Positions 1 to 12,995 of a stretch of DNA of 64,000 nucleotides are shown in pieces (positions within the stretch are counted from its first letter, which is position 1; every line of letters starts with the position of its first letter). Below the pieces are notes generated by a model. The model worked only from the letters and a program-made list of their open reading frames with translations, was not told the DNA's origin and ran no database searches. The stretch comes from Warburgia ugandensis. Its lineage: Eukaryota > Streptophyta > Magnoliopsida > Canellales > Canellaceae. The position numbers and the translations under genes were made by a program. The stretch covers positions 52,955,217 to 53,019,216 of the forward strand of contig CP141139.1 of the NCBI GenBank assembly GCA_035236585.1, in the 5' to 3' direction.

Positions 1-2397
1 GTAGAGCACAAGGTCATTAGAGATTTCTATGCGCCACTACAACCCAACATCCCATCCTGCAGAGCTTTACCTCCTACAAATGCAAACCACTTTGAGTTAA
101 AGTAGTGAGTCATACAATTACTCTTCACTTTTTATGGTCGAGACCGAAAAGACTCATACATACATATCAAAGAGTTCCTTGATATTTGCACCACATTTAG
201 GTTCCAAATTTTTATGGATGATTCTATTAGGCTTAGACTATTCCTGTTCTCACTCAAGGATAAAACCAAATCATGACTTCATACCTTGGAGGTAGGTTCC
301 ATCAACACATGGGACCAATTGTCTAGAAAATTTCTGAATAAGTTCTTCCATGTTCACAAAACAAATGCCCTTTGTCATGAAATTATCAATTTCCAACAAA
401 AGGATGATGTTCATTACTATGAATATAGGGAACGATGGAATGAATTGCTGTAGAAATGCCCACATTATGAATTCAAAAAATGGTAGTAAGTTCAATACTT
501 CTATGAGACATTGATGCCTAAAATAGACAAATGGTAGACGCAACAAGTGGAGGGGCCCTCATGCTTAAGGATCAGAGTGAGGCTTAAGAGTTCTTTTAGA
601 GTCTATCAGATAATTCTCAAGAATGGAATTATTCAAATAGAAGAAAAGGAAACAACCAACCCACCAAGAGAGGCAATCTCTATGAGATAGGAGTGCATAC
701 TGATCTATCCCATAAACTCGACTTTGTGCTAATGAGAATGGGCAAGTACGATAGTAAAGTGGACAAGGTTGAAACTATGTTTCAATCCTTTATGGCTACC
801 ACATCTCTTAAACCTCCACAAGAGGTTTATTGCTATATGTTCTAGCCCAGCCCACATCACCATGTCTTGTCCATCAAATAGAGTGCTGAATGATTATCTT
901 GTTGACCAAACAAATGCCTTAAATTGTCAACCTAGCAACAACCCATATTTTGAGACCTACAATCCTGGATGGGCTAGGCATCCCAACTTTTCCTGGTCAA
1001 AGAATAATTACTAAGGGTACATTGAAAGATGGTCCATCTATGAACCCCTACCCAAAACTTTCCTCATAAGGATACACTTCCCCAATAGCCACCTAGCTTC
1101 CAATAACTCAACAATAAAAGAAACCATCTTTCGAGGAAAACATTCATACCATTCTTGAAATTTTTTTAAAAGAAAATGATGACACTAAAAGGGCCTTCCA
1201 CTAGTTGCAAAATGATAGTAGACATGTAGCCCATGTCAACTGTCAAGCCATAGCCAAGTTAGATATGCAAGTAAGCCAATCGTCAGTTGAACTACAAAAT
1301 AGAGGAAAGGGTTAGTTCCCTAATCAATTCATCCTTAACCCGAAGGGCCAATTTGAGATAGGGTCAAGTTCTCAAAACCTTAACCTCATGAGCATGCCAA
1401 GTCTATAGCCACCCTTAGGAGTGGTCGTTAGTTTGATAACAAAGTAGGGCAGGCTAAGGAAACTGCAGAGGAGAAAGAGGCAACCAAAACACAGGAGAAA
1501 GCAAAAAGACAGAAAAATCCTGTAAAACCTATAGTGAAGGAACCCTATGTGCCTAAAGCTCCTTTTCCTCAGTTAATGAACAAGACTAGAAAGGGAACAA
1601 ACTTCAATGAGTTAATGGATGTACTTAAACATGTCCAAATCAATATTCTATTGCTCAATGCAATTAAAGACATCCCAACCTATGCCAAGTTCTTAAAAGA
1701 GATTTGCATAAGAAAAAGAAAGCTAAATGTACAAAAGAATGCTTTCCTCACCGAGCAAGTCTTTGATTCAACACAAGACCCCACCAAAGTTAGAAACCCA
1801 GGGTGTCCTACCATTTCCTACGTTATTGGAGATCATGTCATAGGGCATTACTTGACCTAGGGGCAAGTGTTAACTTGTTGCCATCTTTATCTATGTGAAA
1901 TTAAGACTTGGTGAGTTAAAACCAACCACTGCCATGCTACAATTACTAGATAGATATGCCAAGATACCCTTTGGCTTGGTTGAAGATGCATTGATACAAG
2001 AGGGCCAGTTTTATTAGCCAGTTGATTTCATTTTATGGGACACCCAATCTATATCTAATCCTGGTAGTCAGATTCAATCATCATTGGACGTCCATTCTTG
2101 GTAATGTCCAATGCCATAATTACTTATAGGAATGGTGTAATGAAATTGTCATTCAGCAACATGAAAGTTAAGCTAAATGTATTCAAGATGATCAACAATA
2201 TTTAGGCCTCGATGATTTTTGAGATGTCAATTTGATCAAGAGTATCATTAACAACATTCATGCACCATCATCCATCTCTGACTCACTAGAGGCTTGTCTC
2301 ATGTACTTTAATGGAGAATTTGATCTAGACAAGTCTATTGAGGAGGAAAACAACCTTGTGGAGGTTGCTCCAATCATGGATACCTTGAAGTAGGGTC
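1..2397 (+). mobile_element. Athila-like Ty3/gypsy remnant A (gag and protease)
   Basis: Broken gag-pol of an Athila-like LTR retrotransposon; the left end lies outside the window. Gag capsid-type sequence runs over about 1-600 in shifting frames. A zinc-knuckle-like stretch (CSSPAH...SCP) lies near 845-875, followed by the NPGWARHPNFSW block at about 960-1005. The pre-protease/protease segment occupies 1534 to about 2200: the frame open from 1534 ends at 1860, while the retropepsin signature DLGAS is read one frame over near 1850-1870, so there is a frameshift there. Stops interrupt every frame. Copy B (17.8-20.1 kb) matches it at nucleotide level, for example the gag start region here against 17,860-17,900. 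The copy ends where a minus-strand LTR begins. The family call rests on gag/protease similarity and on the tRNA-Asp-like primer site of copy B. Not functional. Confidence 0.8.
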
Positions 2398-5027
2398 TGT
2401 TGTTGTTTTAAATAAAACCTGCAAGTGCATGAATTATTTGCAATATAGCACGCTTGTGAGATTGATCCCTCGAGGAGTTGAACTAATGTGATGCTGGTAG
2501 TCCCTAGTTTAAACTATTTAACCTAGTCAAAATTCAAGAAATATTTTTAACCTAAACCAGAATTGAAAATTAACATATGAAATTGGAAACTAAGCAAAAA
2601 CAAGAAGCATGATAAATTGAAAACTTTTCTAAAACATGCACTTTTTAAAAATAAACTTTCCTAAATTGAAGACTTTATAATTTGATGAATTTCCTAGCTA
2701 AAAGCTTTCCTAAAATACAATTTAGCAAGTTTCTTAAACTAACTTTCCTAATTATGGAATTAACAACTAATCTAAGGTAAACATGTTTTAACGAACTACT
2801 TTCCTAATCATGCAAAACTAAAAAAACTAAGCAACCAAATCAACTACTTTAGCAACTTTGTCAAAATTAATTACTTTCCAAAATAACTAAGATGCAAACT
2901 AGTGGAATCTAACTACAACTAAACAAAAGAAATAAAGGAAAATAATCTCTAACAAACAATGAGAGGAAAACTACCCAAGTAACATGCATGTGACCATGGA
3001 ATGGTATGCATGATTTATTGGATGAGAGTGGATTTAATCAACTGCTGTTGGAAAACTAAGCAAGTAGTCTTATTCTAACATTAACTAAGCTATCTAACAA
3101 TCTAGTTGGGCTCTTGAAAAATCAAGTGAACATGAGTTGTATGGTGTTGGAAATTAACATAAACCATTCATGAAAATAAATTCAAGCAACATGGTAATTG
3201 AATCATTCAATGAATAGAACATGTAAAACATGGAATTAATCACTTCTAATGTATTCAAACATTCAATAACAAAGATAATTAGCTAATGAACAGAAACATG
3301 AATTGAAAATTCTAGCTAACTTCATTGAATCATGTAAAAAATTCATCAACATAATACCCCATACTTGTAATCCAAATCTAAAATTTAAATTCTATTACAA
3401 TGATGTTCACTTAATCTTAATTAATCCTTAATTACAAGCCAATCATTCTTCAATTGTTCCAATAATCATTCATGAACAAGCATGCTCGAAATCAAGGGAA
3501 AATCTTATGAAACAATAATGCAACAACCAATGGAAGCTTAACCAAACAATGCTGGAAATCAAGAGGGCTGAAAGAGAACATAGATGCAATGAAAGGAAAA
3601 GGGCAAAATAAGATTCAAGATGACTTCCCTTGGCTGTCACTTCAAGGGAAAACCAGCCTTGAATCTTAGTTTTAGCAGCATGGAAAGGTAAAGGGAAACA
3701 AGGAAAACTAGCTTGGAAAGAAGTAAACTCAAGTAAAGAGAACAAGGAAGCTAACCAACCTTCAAAGATGAATAAAAAACCCCAAAAAGCCTAGGTTGAA
3801 CACTTGAGGAACAAGCATATACCCAAACAAAGGAATCCAAAGAAAAAAGGAATCGAAGGATGAGCTAGGAAGAGGACATCCTCTTCCAAGTGGAGGCGGT
3901 GTCTCTTTCCTAAGTGGGAAAAGTTTTTTTTGCTTGGATTTTTGTTGACTTTTTATGATTTTTATCCTATTTTTTCTTGGGTGTCCTAATCCTAAGGTGT
4001 GGTGGGATTTAAGTGTGTCAATTTGAATGGATAAGATAGGGGAAAGGCTAGGATGTTCAAAAGAGGAAGTGGATAGAAGGTGGTTGTCTTAAGGAAGGGG
4101 AGTAGGTGGGAGACACCAACTTTTTAGGAAGCGGCACCTCCCCCTTCCAAAATCATTGAAACTCTTATAGTTTAGGAAAGTGGGTGGGAATGAGATGGGA
4201 AAGATATGGAGGGTGTTAGGTGGAGAGTTTTGGTTAGTTGGGAAGTTTCCTAAGAGGTGGAATGTGACAAAGTTTTGGAAAGATGCAACTTTGCAATGAA
4301 ATTCGTAATGCATCTTAAGGGCGAGGTGATAGTTGAAGAAAAAGTGGAGAAAAACACTAAAAATGAAATGTTCTTATCCCATTGATCCTCATGCCATCTT
4401 ATGATTTCTTCAAAATATCTCATGGATAATCTTCTTGAATCTCTTCCAATCCTAGCCTTCCATTTAGCTTAGCTTGATGGCTAACTTTGAAGGCTCTAAT
4501 GGCTAGGCTTCATGGCTAACTTTGGAAGCTTTCTTGGCTTGACTTCTTAACTTGTCACCTTGTCCATGGCTTGAATATGGCTTGGTGGCTTACATGCAAC
4601 CCATGCAAAAGTGATGAGAATGCATGACTCACTTTATGGGCCCACTTTGGCCATCTTTAGCTCCTTTAATCACATCCATTGCTAGTCCACAAGATGATCT
4701 TTACCTTTGGTTTCATGTTGGACTATTGATTCTTAAGTTTTGACTCGATCTTTTGATTTTGTTCTTCAATTTCATCTCAATCGATCTCGACCATTGAATC
4801 ATCATCTTCTTCTTACAAAAAAATAAAATTTAATTAAATCTTAAAAAAAACATGAGTTATCACCCTCTTACCTGGGATTAGCCTCTAAACCTATAAACTT
4901 TTAGGTTATTAGGTAAAAATTGCACGTGTTACGAATTTTGGTCTAAAAACCCTAATTTACCTCTGTAGGTTGTAACACATGGATAACTAATTGGGTGGCT
5001 TTTATGCAAAATTAGATACTTATCACA
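2398..5027 (-). mobile_element. LTR of a minus-strand Athila-related element
   Basis: Read on the minus strand, a G-run polypurine tract (complement of 5028-5033) is followed at 5027 by TGTGATAAGTAT. The same junction type is seen on the plus strand at 21,792 in Athila copy B. The sequence then runs about 2.6 kb, without long open frames, to about 2398, where it ends in ACAACA against copy A. A diverged second copy of the same sequence lies at 8817-10,740 (shared blocks: 2415-2480 with 8830-8900, 2970-3010 with 9310-9360, 3640-3670 with 9965-9995). The short minus-strand open frames inside it look like chance. Confidence 0.6.
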
Positions 5028-8000
5028 CCCCCCAACTAGTATTTTTAGTCCCGAGCAAAACATGGGAAAAATATTATACAAAAATAAGTGAAAAGTGCCA
5101 CTTTTGTAGTTACTAATGATTGTATTTAACACATGCAATAAACCCATTAACCCTTAGTGGATGAGTTAGGCTTTGTGAGGGTTTGTAGTAAATGTACCCA
5201 CAAAATTCTCAAAATTTTATGAAAGCCTCTTATTCATTTGAGAAAATTTTCTTCTAATCGACTCATCCTAATTCCTAAATTTAGCTTGCTAATAAAGATT
5301 AAAAAAAAGGTTCAAAATCCTACCCTCACGTTAAAGATATCCCATTATTTTATTAAACCTCAAAAGATGAGTGTGTGCTATAGCTGATATATAATTAAAG
5401 TCTCCAAGTGAAATATAACCTAAATTACAATCCAAATGTATGCTTTGACTTTAATTCTCAACAAATATACTTGGGACTTAGAAAGAAGTGACTCAAAATG
5501 GTGTACATCTCTCACCAATATATGAGTAGAATGTTGTTTGATAAATCCAAAAGTCTCACATATTTCATACAGAAGAATGATAACTTAGAAAGAATGATAA
5601 TGGTCTCATGAGATTATATCAAGTACTAAGAATGTTATACTCTACCAAAGTCCCCATTCATTCATAACCATTTCCAAGCCATACTACTCCTAAGATCAAG
5701 TCAGGACTTCTATTAGGATGAAACATAGGCTTAGGTAAGGGTTATTAAAAGAATGGATATAAAAGTAAACAAAGGCTATTTGAAAAATATATAAAGGTCT
5801 TCTATTAGTGTATTCACAAATTTTCTATTTTTCCTCACAAGAGTGAACATTCTTCTTTTTCATTAGCTATTTTTTTCTTTATTTTTTTTTACTCGACTTT
5901 ATATATAGCCTCTTTGAATTTTTCTTCCTTTTTTCACCCTTTTTAATGTTCATCTCTTGAATTGGTTTGTTCATAATTTTTCTCATGATGTTCTTCAATC
6001 TTCTCTACATATTTTCCAAACAAATGGGTAATAGATATATATTAGGGGTTTAATATAGGTAAATATTGTTTGGTTAACAAATAAAAGGTTGATACTTGAA
6101 AGGCTCAAGGGGATAACTAACAAGAAATAATATAGGGAAGGCTAAAGACTTTGGGTTTTACCAAGCATGGGCTCTATAAATTCCTAGGATTTGTATAACT
6201 TAATAATGATAATAAATTTAATAGATATATAGTATAGTCTTTTGTGATTTATTAATAGTTGAAAAAGATGAAGAATAATGAGACCAACTAAGAAATGATG
6301 TTCACTGAAGAAAATTTTGAATTTATATATAACCCTAAAAAAAGAAAGAAGGTCTTTACACTCACTTGGGTTATAAGTCTCCACAGATCTTCTTCAGGAT
6401 CTCTAAGTTATATCTTCTAAAAAAAAACTTAGAAATCTCATTTCTACATTGCCTCAACCTGAACGAAACATTGTCCTCAATGTTTTGAAATGTATGACAC
6501 TTAATTGATGAATGGGTAATGCAGTCCAATGAGACTTTCTAAAAAATTCCTAGGTTGCCTAACAGTAACTGTTAAGTTTAACATCTTCAGCCAGACATGG
6601 CCTATAACTAATCTAACCATCTAATCTTAGACATAGCCAATTAAACTATTTTTTCCTAATCCTAAGAATGATATGACAAGATTTCTTATACCACTTCATA
6701 ATCTCGTGGGACTTTATATTTTTTCTCCACCTTGAAATTTTAGGTGGCGGTAACAATGTGATATAGTAGACCACATGATTTTGAATGTTGTGGGACCATA
6801 TTTATGATCCCCCATTTTTAGTATTTCACAGTAATCAATATAATTCATCCAACTTGTATTTTGAGGTGGTGGTAACACGATAACTTCATGTACTATCATG
6901 CATTTTGATGGATCATATACAGATTAATGGTCCTCTTCTTGATCAAATTGAGGGATAACATTGACCATTGTATTTAATTTATCTTTTTCCACCATGTCCT
7001 TTACATTATCCTCAAATAGGGATATAAGCTGATGTTGGCCTTCCCTGAAAGGTGGTTCTTGTATTACTAGAGGTGGGGACATGGTTTTGCTTAAACCTTG
7101 TGCATCTTCTAATGTGTACCCTAGAGTAGGTTGATATGGGGTTAGTACGTCAATTGACTCTTTTTCTTCCTATTTAGATGGCACGGGTAAGGCTTCAATT
7201 GGGCTTATATTGTTATTTGATGTTTGTTCAAATAAAGTTTGTAGGTCCCAATCAGGTATGTCATCGACATTGCAAGTCTCAATTAGTATTTTTTAGGCAC
7301 ATAGGGGCATCTACTCTAGCTTGCCAATGAGAAGTGGACACTAAAGGCATTGTACCCAACAATTCATTCACCTCCTCAATGCATGTGTCTTCATCAAATT
7401 AATAAAAATAAGCAAGACAAGATTTTAGAGGATTTGGATTGGATGTTTCTACAATTTCATTCTCTCTAGCAATGGAAGTCCTTTCATCACAATCGTGACA
7501 AGGATTAGAACATGCCTCAAATAGATTTGAGTAAGAGTTTTTTATAAATGGTAGTGGACTTGGTGGCTTAGAATGATCACAAGGGATTTCCATCCTATTA
7601 TCAATAATATATGGCTCTTCATTATTCCTAATTTATTTAAATTCTTTAGTCCTTTTTATAAATGCAGTAATGTTTCTTTGAGTAGATTCTCTTATTGGTT
7701 TCCTTTTCTCTTCCCATTCCTCCCATTCTTGTCTCATTTCCTCAGTGATGGTTTCTTCCAATTTCTCACAAAATTGCTGCATATTCTCTTCTAGTAGTTG
7801 TTCTACATGCTGTAGAGGAAACAAATCATAGGGTTGGTATTGCTGTGGCATTGGGGTGTTGAAAAAGGGTAGAGCAAATTGAACCTGTGGATATTCTTGA
7901 TAATCATGGTAGTGTTGATCAGGGTGGGACCATTGTGGTTCTTCTTGATATTGGTAATCCTGACACCAAGGATGTTTGTGATGCCAAGCCCATCCATTAT

Positions 8001-8110
8001 ACTCTTAATAATTTATCTCAAGATAATAATTGCTAAGGTGTGTGAATTTGCTAAGGTGATGCCAAGCCCATCCATTATAGTTGGAGCTTGATGGCCATGA
8101 AGAAGGGGAA
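5028..8110 (-). mobile_element. Internal region of the minus-strand LTR element
   Basis: The part next to the LTR (5034 to about 5300) is homologous, in reverse complement, to 21,600-21,790 in Athila copy B, so it is the 3' untranslated spacer before the polypurine tract. Further in, at about 6700-8100 on the minus strand, there are short broken reading frames. One of 72 codons (7633-7851) is rich in Gln, Glu and Trp (LQHVEQLLEENMQQF followed by charged helix-like sequence). Another (6714-6899) contains PPPQNTSWMNYIDYCEI. I do not recognise a catalytic domain. It may be a gag-like C-terminus or an extra ORF of a non-autonomous relative. The rest is AT-rich and noncoding. Confidence 0.45.
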
Positions 8111-8816
8111 TATTTTGGGTCAAATCAATCTAAAACTAAAAATGTTTTTATTTGAGACATTTGTTGGATTTGTCTCAATGAAAAAGACCTAATTATGTAA
8201 TTAAATTTAAGATCAGAGCACATCTTAAATTGATCATAAAAAAATTATTGTAGAATGGCTTTGATTTATTATATCAAAAGTGATCAGACCTTAGGAATTG
8301 ATCAATTAGATGATCTAATAAAGTAAATAAACAATCTAATAGTTGGATCATCCAAATAAACTAAAATTATGATCTAAATTTTTGAATAATGTAAAGAACA
8401 TGGATCTGACTGATCAAAGTTAGATCTGACCATGCGATCAATGAATTAACAACTAAAACAAAATTAGAACTTAGAAAGCATTGAAGATATGTAGGATCAA
8501 GGTATAATAGACCCAAACATAGATGATTTTGTCATTTAAGACAATAGTGAGATTGATCTAATGGGTAGATCGTTCCAAAAGTTTAGATTGAGTAAGATTA
8601 GACCTCAAAGTAATCAAGAAACATAGATCTGAACAATGAGAACAGGATTTGACCGTTACATCAGTAAGCTGGCTAATAAGAGCAAATGGACCATAGGGAA
8701 CTTAGAAAATACATGCAATCAAGATAGAATAAGCCTCAAAATACATAATTGAACTGATCTAGCCATTGATCATCCCACTAACATCGAATTTAATAAAATT
8801 AGACCTTGGAAGTTGG
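8111..8816 (+). mobile_element. Possible Del/Tekay-type LTR fragment, left piece
   Basis: AT-rich noncoding stretch with frequent GATCTGA / TGATCA words, similar in style to 31,600-31,900 in the 5' LTR of the Del/Tekay element. It may be the left part of the LTR piece that resumes at about 10,741, split by the minus-strand LTR at 8817-10,740. The assignment rests on word similarity by eye. Confidence 0.3.
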
Positions 8817-10740
8817 TGTAGATTTAAAATTACTCACAAGTGCATGAATCAAGGTAATATTAGCATGTGAGAGAGGTTGATCCCATGAGGAATCTCACAA
8901 ATTTGTATGTTGGATGGATCTTATTTAAAGTGCTTAACCTCAGCCAAAGAGAAAGATTGAGTTGGATTTGAAATTAAAGTAGAAAAGTAAATGGCAAAAG
9001 AAAGGAAATATGTATGAAACTAGAAACTACAATTAAAGAAACTTTCTAAATTAAAGCTATGGAATGGAATTAGAAACTTACATAACTAACATGCATTCAG
9101 TTAAAGGAAGCTAATGCAAAACTAGATTGAATTAAACTAAGCAACTTAAGGAAACTTTTCTAATTTAACACTTTCCTAAACCTAAACTTCTAAAAATGGA
9201 ACTTTCTAAAAATCAAAAAGGAAACTTTCTAAAACTAAACAAAGATGCAAATAACTAAACAAGTAATACTAAACTAACATGAAACAAAAGAATGACAATC
9301 CACTTGAAGGAAATTCACCCAATTACCATGTACATGACTCATGGAGCTGTGCACATGGTTCATGAGTGAGAGATAGCCAGAATTATAAATTAAAAGCTTA
9401 CTAACATGCAAAATAATCAAAGCACTCATTAAAATAACTAAAAATCTAATTGGGTTACTAATGTTTTAAGCAAAGAAGTTGTACGAACTACTGGACATTG
9501 CACATGAAATATAAAATGAAAATTCCAGCAATGTCATCTATATGGAACTCAATTCAAATAAGGCATTGAAATAAACTTAACAAGTACTTTTCATAAAATA
9601 TAACACTCAAAATTAAAAGTACTTCCCTACTAGAATTAAACAGGAACCATTTTTTTGAAACAAATTCTTCCATTGACTTGAAATTATGTCCAACAATGGT
9701 GCATTTGTACACATATAACAAGGGTGGAAATTGTGCACTTTTCTAAGGCCTAGAACTTGATACAAAGTAAGAATTAAACCCAATCCAATAATCACAATCT
9801 AAAATCAGATATCATGCATATGAATTCAAGAGAGAAAATCAAAGCAAAAGATGGGGAAAGAAGCATGGAACAAGGTAGAGAAACAAGGGAAAAACAAGGT
9901 GATCAAAGCAAGGAACAAGAGAACTATGGGAGGGAAACAAAAGGGATTGAAGCTAATGTTTCCTTTGGCTGTCACTAGGATAGAAAAGTTAGTTTGGATC
10001 TTGAAAAATTAAGCAAGAAAAATAAGAGGAGTGAAAGTAAGATTTAAGGAAAGACAAGCTAGTTCTATATGGTGAAAGTAAATCAAGAAGAGAAAGAAGC
10101 AAAGCAAGAAATTAAAGGAAGCAACTAACCTGGAATTGAAGTGCAAGAAACAAGGAATGGAAGCTTGAAAAATTGTGTGGAATACCCCCAAATAATAGTA
10201 GTAAAAGAGTCCAAGATCTCCCTTAAATGAAACTCTACTTTTTAAGGGGTTGGAAACCAAACCCCTTATGTAGAAAAAAAATGTATAATTCCATGGGGTA
10301 TAAATATATTTTTGGGTTTCCAATTGGATGTGATCTTATTCTAGGAAGGAAAGATGCATTTAGATCTAGGACATGAAGGTAAGAAAGTTAGGTGGAGAGA
10401 TGTGGTGTGGAAATGAGCTAAGGATGACATCATGGTTAGTTGCCATATAATTAGAAATGGGCGACGTGTCACCTTCTTAAGAAGGTAGCATGGAGCTCGT
10501 CCCCTCCTAAATAGGTGGTTGGCTATTGGAAAGAGAGAAAAAGGAAATAAAAAAGGATTTGGAAAGATGGGGAAAGATCTAGGGTTTTGAAGGGTTTTAA
10601 TTTGAAATAAATCTAGGGGTTTCCTAATTAGGAATCCACCTAATGTGCCAACTAAGCAAAGGGGAACAAGTCACCTTCTTAGGAAGGTGGGTTCCTCATT
10701 AGGTAAAAAATGTGGAACCTTTGGTTGGGTGGATGAAATG
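8817..10740 (-). mobile_element. Second, truncated copy of the minus-strand Athila-related LTR
   Basis: Homologous to 2398-5027 but strongly diverged. Its 3' edge on the minus strand reads GTGAGTAATTTTAAATCTACA, ending at 8817. Nearly the same string precedes the primer site of Athila copy B (16,600-16,621), which identifies it as an LTR end. No primer site follows it here, and the start motif TGTGATAAG is not found near 10.7 kb. It therefore looks like a truncated solo LTR. Confidence 0.5.
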
Positions 10741-12470
10741 GATCTGGAAAGTCGGAATTCTCTCTTGGTTGGTCCACCTATGGGATTGATGATCCAGATC
10801 TAGAGATCATAAAAAAGATTAAAGAGATCAGATTCATATTTAGTTATGAATGAACACCAGATCACTTATATTGATGATGAGCTGAGGTTATATAGGTCAG
10901 AAATGATAAACATAGAGTAGTAAGTGATGATATATGGTACATGTGATCTGATAGGTATGCCAAACTATACAGGCCAGAGAGGTTGCAAGTTTTAGAGGAT
11001 TTTTCCCTTGGTTGAGGTAAGTGATGACATTTAATATTACTATTTTTTTAAAATTAAAATCATGGATTATCATCGTACTAGCTCCATATTTACAAATGAA
11101 TATCATGTATCTTTATTGTTACACTATGCCTCATCGTGACTATTATCTAACATGTACACATTATATACATGCATAAACAATTTTATTTCCATGTTTCCGC
11201 AAACACATGAACTTTTGTTGTATAACTACTTATATTTCATAAGTGATAGTGAAGTATATAATTTTGAATATAATTTCATTTTTCATAGAAAAATTTGGTT
11301 TGTGATAATATTATTATTGTATATTGAGACATTCAAATGTTCTATTGTATGGCTTTTGTTTATCCATGGACCTATTGAGGAGGCTTAATGTCTAGTACTT
11401 GAGAGACTAACCCCAAGAAAGGGGTAGTACTTAGGGATGGCGAGCCATAGGTGCCATGGATTTTTCATACATCAGATATTTTGTTTTCATTTATTAATTT
11501 TGAGATATTGAGCAATTTTTATGATTTTATAGATTTTAGACGTGTGTTTCTAACTGGTGGATGTTTTACTAGGAGGGATTTAGGGTTGGTCACCCACCCT
11601 TTGATTTTGTGAGATGACAGACAACCACCCCATAGAAGGAAAACTTCATAGGGAGTGGTTTCATGGGTAGTCCACACTATGAGTTCGATTTCCCCTCATG
11701 CATGATGGACATTTACTCTCCCATTCTGGTGTTAATGGCGAGCAGCATTTGATAGACCTATGAATTGGTTAGTACTATAGCATGGTAGTCCGTATAGTTG
11801 TTCTGTGTTTTCATGCAATGCTATGAATGCACTAAGATAGACATATCCCCATCTACCCACAGCGTGACAATGCTTGGAGAAATTGTATGAGTACTCATGA
11901 TGGACATGTGAGGGTATAGTACACTTGTTAGGGTGCCCCTCATTAATAACATGCATATTCATTTGAGATGTTCTTGAGTTTCTATATAGTATGTGTTTTT
12001 ATATTCATGAGCCTTGTATTATTTCATATCATATTGATTAGTTTCATGTGCTTTCCATGATTTATCTCATTGTTATTTATTCTTATACTAGAAGTTGGGT
12101 TAGCAATGTCTACATGTGAAAGCTGTTTATTACATCCTTAAGATTTTATTACTTAGCTCACATATCACATGCAATCATTTTAAGTTAATATTAAATGTCT
12201 CTGAACTTTCCAAGCATAGCATGCTGAGGAATTATGCTATTTTTGCAATGCCTTAGATATAAAAAGAGAAAGATGAAAGGGAGTGCAGGGGTGGTGGTGA
12301 CTTTTAGTAGCATCACGGCAATGATTCCATTATGTACATGGCTTGTCAAAGTATTACTTTTTGAAATTTGTGATAGGATGTATGTATACACGTTGGTAAC
12401 TTTTGTATGCTTTGGATCTTGTGGACATCTTATGACTGGATGTAATGGTTATGAATTGATAGACCTTGAA
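10741..12470 (+). mobile_element. Del/Tekay-type LTR fragment
   Basis: Noncoding segment matching the 5' LTR of the 30.46-kb element in order. 10,990-11,090 corresponds to 32,105-32,190, 11,370-11,460 (GAGGCTTA...GAGAGGCTAACCC-type block) to 32,395-32,480, 12,185-12,300 to 33,112-33,230, and 12,440-12,470 (GATAGACCTTGAACCACAT) to 33,391-33,416. The match stops abruptly where mitochondrial nad6 begins. Short open frames inside it are not genes. Confidence 0.65.
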
Positions 12471-12475
12471 CCACA

Positions 12476-12995
12476 TGATTTTGTTTCCCAACTCAATCTT
12501 TTGCGACAATGCAAATTTACTTCTTTTGTTAAGCCTTGACTTCTTAGCTATGTTCTCCCAAGCAGTTCTTATAGGAACTATTGGCACTTCATTCCCATTC
12601 ATGGTTATGATGTTCAATATTGAAATAGAAGAGACTCAAGAAGAAGTATTACTATTTACCTATGAGTGGTATTATTGGATTGATCCTTTGGTGGGAAATG
12701 TTCTTCATCTTAGATAATGAAACTATTCCGTTACTACCAACCCAAAGAAATATGATCTCTCTAAGATATATGGCTCATGCTGGAAAGGTACAAAGTTGGA
12801 CTAATTTGAAAACATTGGACACTTTATTTTATACCTACTATTCCATCTGGTTTTTGGTTCCTAGTCCTATTTTATTAGTATCCATGATTGGAGCTATAAT
12901 ATTAACTATGCATAGAACTACTAAGGTGAAAAGACATGATGTATTCCTACAAAATTAATGATTCTAAAAGGACTATAATGAGAATGAGGACAAAC
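12476..12995 (+). pseudogene. nad6: Nuclear copy of mitochondrial nad6
   Basis: Translated pieces match plant mitochondrial NADH dehydrogenase subunit 6, a membrane subunit of respiratory complex I. The pieces are a frame from about 12,478 (NLLLLLSLDFLAMF, then PFMVMMFNIEIEE), a shifted frame from 12,662 (SGIIGLILWWEMFFILDNE, LLPTQRN, MIGAIILTMHRTTKVKR), and a third frame near 12,955-12,995 (KRTIMRMRT). Together they cover most of the protein to its C-terminus. The N-terminal residues are missing, because sequence upstream of about 12,476 is retrotransposon LTR. At least two frameshifts and the LTR junction show a decayed organellar insertion, not a working gene. Confidence 0.88.

Noticed and set aside
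7573..8091. Plus-strand hydrophobic frames resembling membrane proteins
   Set aside because: They are the reverse strand of the charged and Gln-rich minus-strand frames of the LTR element.
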